Source: Sedimenticola sp. (GTDB taxonomy: Bacteria; Pseudomonadota; Gammaproteobacteria; Chromatiales; Chromatiaceae). From it: a stretch of DNA of 5,155 nt. Numbering within the stretch: position 1 is the first letter of the stretch; each line of letters begins with the position of its first letter. Location: NCBI GenBank assembly GCA_027041035.1, contig JALULB010000056.1:1-5155 (forward strand), given 5' to 3'. Of this stretch, positions 4,978 to 5,155 are shown piece after piece. Both the position numbers and the translations under genes were made by a program. Below the pieces are notes generated by a model. The model had not been told where the DNA came from. It worked only from the letters and a program-made list of their open reading frames with translations, and made no database searches.

Positions 4978-5096
4978 AATTCATGAAAATTCCGGGCTAA
5001 GAATCCATGGCGGAGGGTGTATTCCGTCAATATCCCGGCGATTCGCGCCACGGGTCTTTCCTATGTCAGAAAATCGTCAGGGAAGTAGGTGACCAT

Positions 5097-5118
5097 TTTC
5101 GTCGTGAATGTGACGAAA
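5097..5118 (+). repeat. Stem-loop near the right edge
   Basis: TTTCGTC (5097-5103) pairs with GACGAAA (5112-5118) around an 8-nt loop. A run of six T follows at about 5130-5135, too far from the stem for a standard intrinsic terminator. It may be an operator for a gene beyond the window or be unrelated. Confidence 0.35.
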
Positions 5119-5137
5119 TTTGTAACATCTTTTTTAC

Positions 5138-5155
5138 GTAGCTACTCGCTCCCGG
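5138..5155 (+). mobile_element. Possible end of another MITE of the first type, cut by the window edge
   Basis: GTAGCTACTCGCTCCC (5138-5153) matches the left end of the element at 449 (GTAACTACTCACCCCC) at 13 of 16 positions, including the GTA start and CTACTC core. A further copy or a related IS could begin here. Only 18 bases are visible, so this is tentative. Confidence 0.3.

Larger units (their letters stand above)
4790..5155. other. Intergenic region at the right end, no recognisable gene
   Basis: No protein-like reading frame is present. The region contains the second copy of the dispersed repeat (4838-4950), a GC palindrome at 4961-4977, a stem-loop at 5097-5118 and a possible transposable-element end at 5138. 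A 28-bp stretch at 4791-4818 resembles 283-310 (23 of 28 identical, including the exact 14-mer CCAAGCCTCGGAAC). The stretch 4980-5090 shows nothing I can name. Confidence 0.6.

Noticed and set aside
1..5155. CRISPR array, tRNA or rRNA genes
   Set aside because: No regularly spaced short direct repeats were seen and no tRNA or rRNA signature was recognised on either strand.

Overview
This 5.2-kb chromosomal window comes from a fairly GC-rich proteobacterium, most likely a gammaproteobacterium. The DinF-type MATE exporter reads very close to enterobacterial DinF along its whole length. A periplasmic c-type heme protein also fits a respiring or phototrophic Gram-negative. The species cannot be fixed from the sequence. 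Five protein genes are supported; the rest is unusually repeat-rich intergenic DNA.

Layout. Positions 1-892 hold no convincing gene: an AT-rich start with a promoter-like pair and an orphan Shine-Dalgarno/ATG that stops after nine codons, then a 279-bp MITE-like element (449-727) with 12-bp perfect terminal inverted repeats and an exact 8-bp target duplication, then two competing hairpins and a TATAAT box. 893-1468 (+) encodes an exported Tll0287-like/DUF3365 heme protein with one CxxCH. A convergent two-gene minus-strand unit follows: an ankyrin-repeat lipoprotein (1969-2604, probably starting at TTG) and then a 95-residue protein of unknown function (1651-1938).

The 2605-3101 gap holds a divergent promoter candidate, one copy of a roughly 115-bp dispersed repeat, and a second MITE-like element (2786-2944) that can fold as one long hairpin and is flanked by CTAG duplications. 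That element appears to have inserted into the repeat. 3102-4415 (+) is dinF, overlapping by 4 bp a small two-helix membrane protein (4412-4789). A second copy of the dispersed repeat (4838-4950) lies downstream in the same orientation, so the dinF pair sits between direct repeats. The last 18 bases resemble the terminal repeat of the first MITE and may be the edge of another copy.

Working together: dinF and its overlapping partner are probably co-translated inner-membrane proteins. The ankyrin lipoprotein and its small neighbour are probably one transcript. No evidence links the heme protein functionally to its neighbours. The most distinctive content is the set of short non-autonomous elements and nested repeats, not a new multi-gene system.
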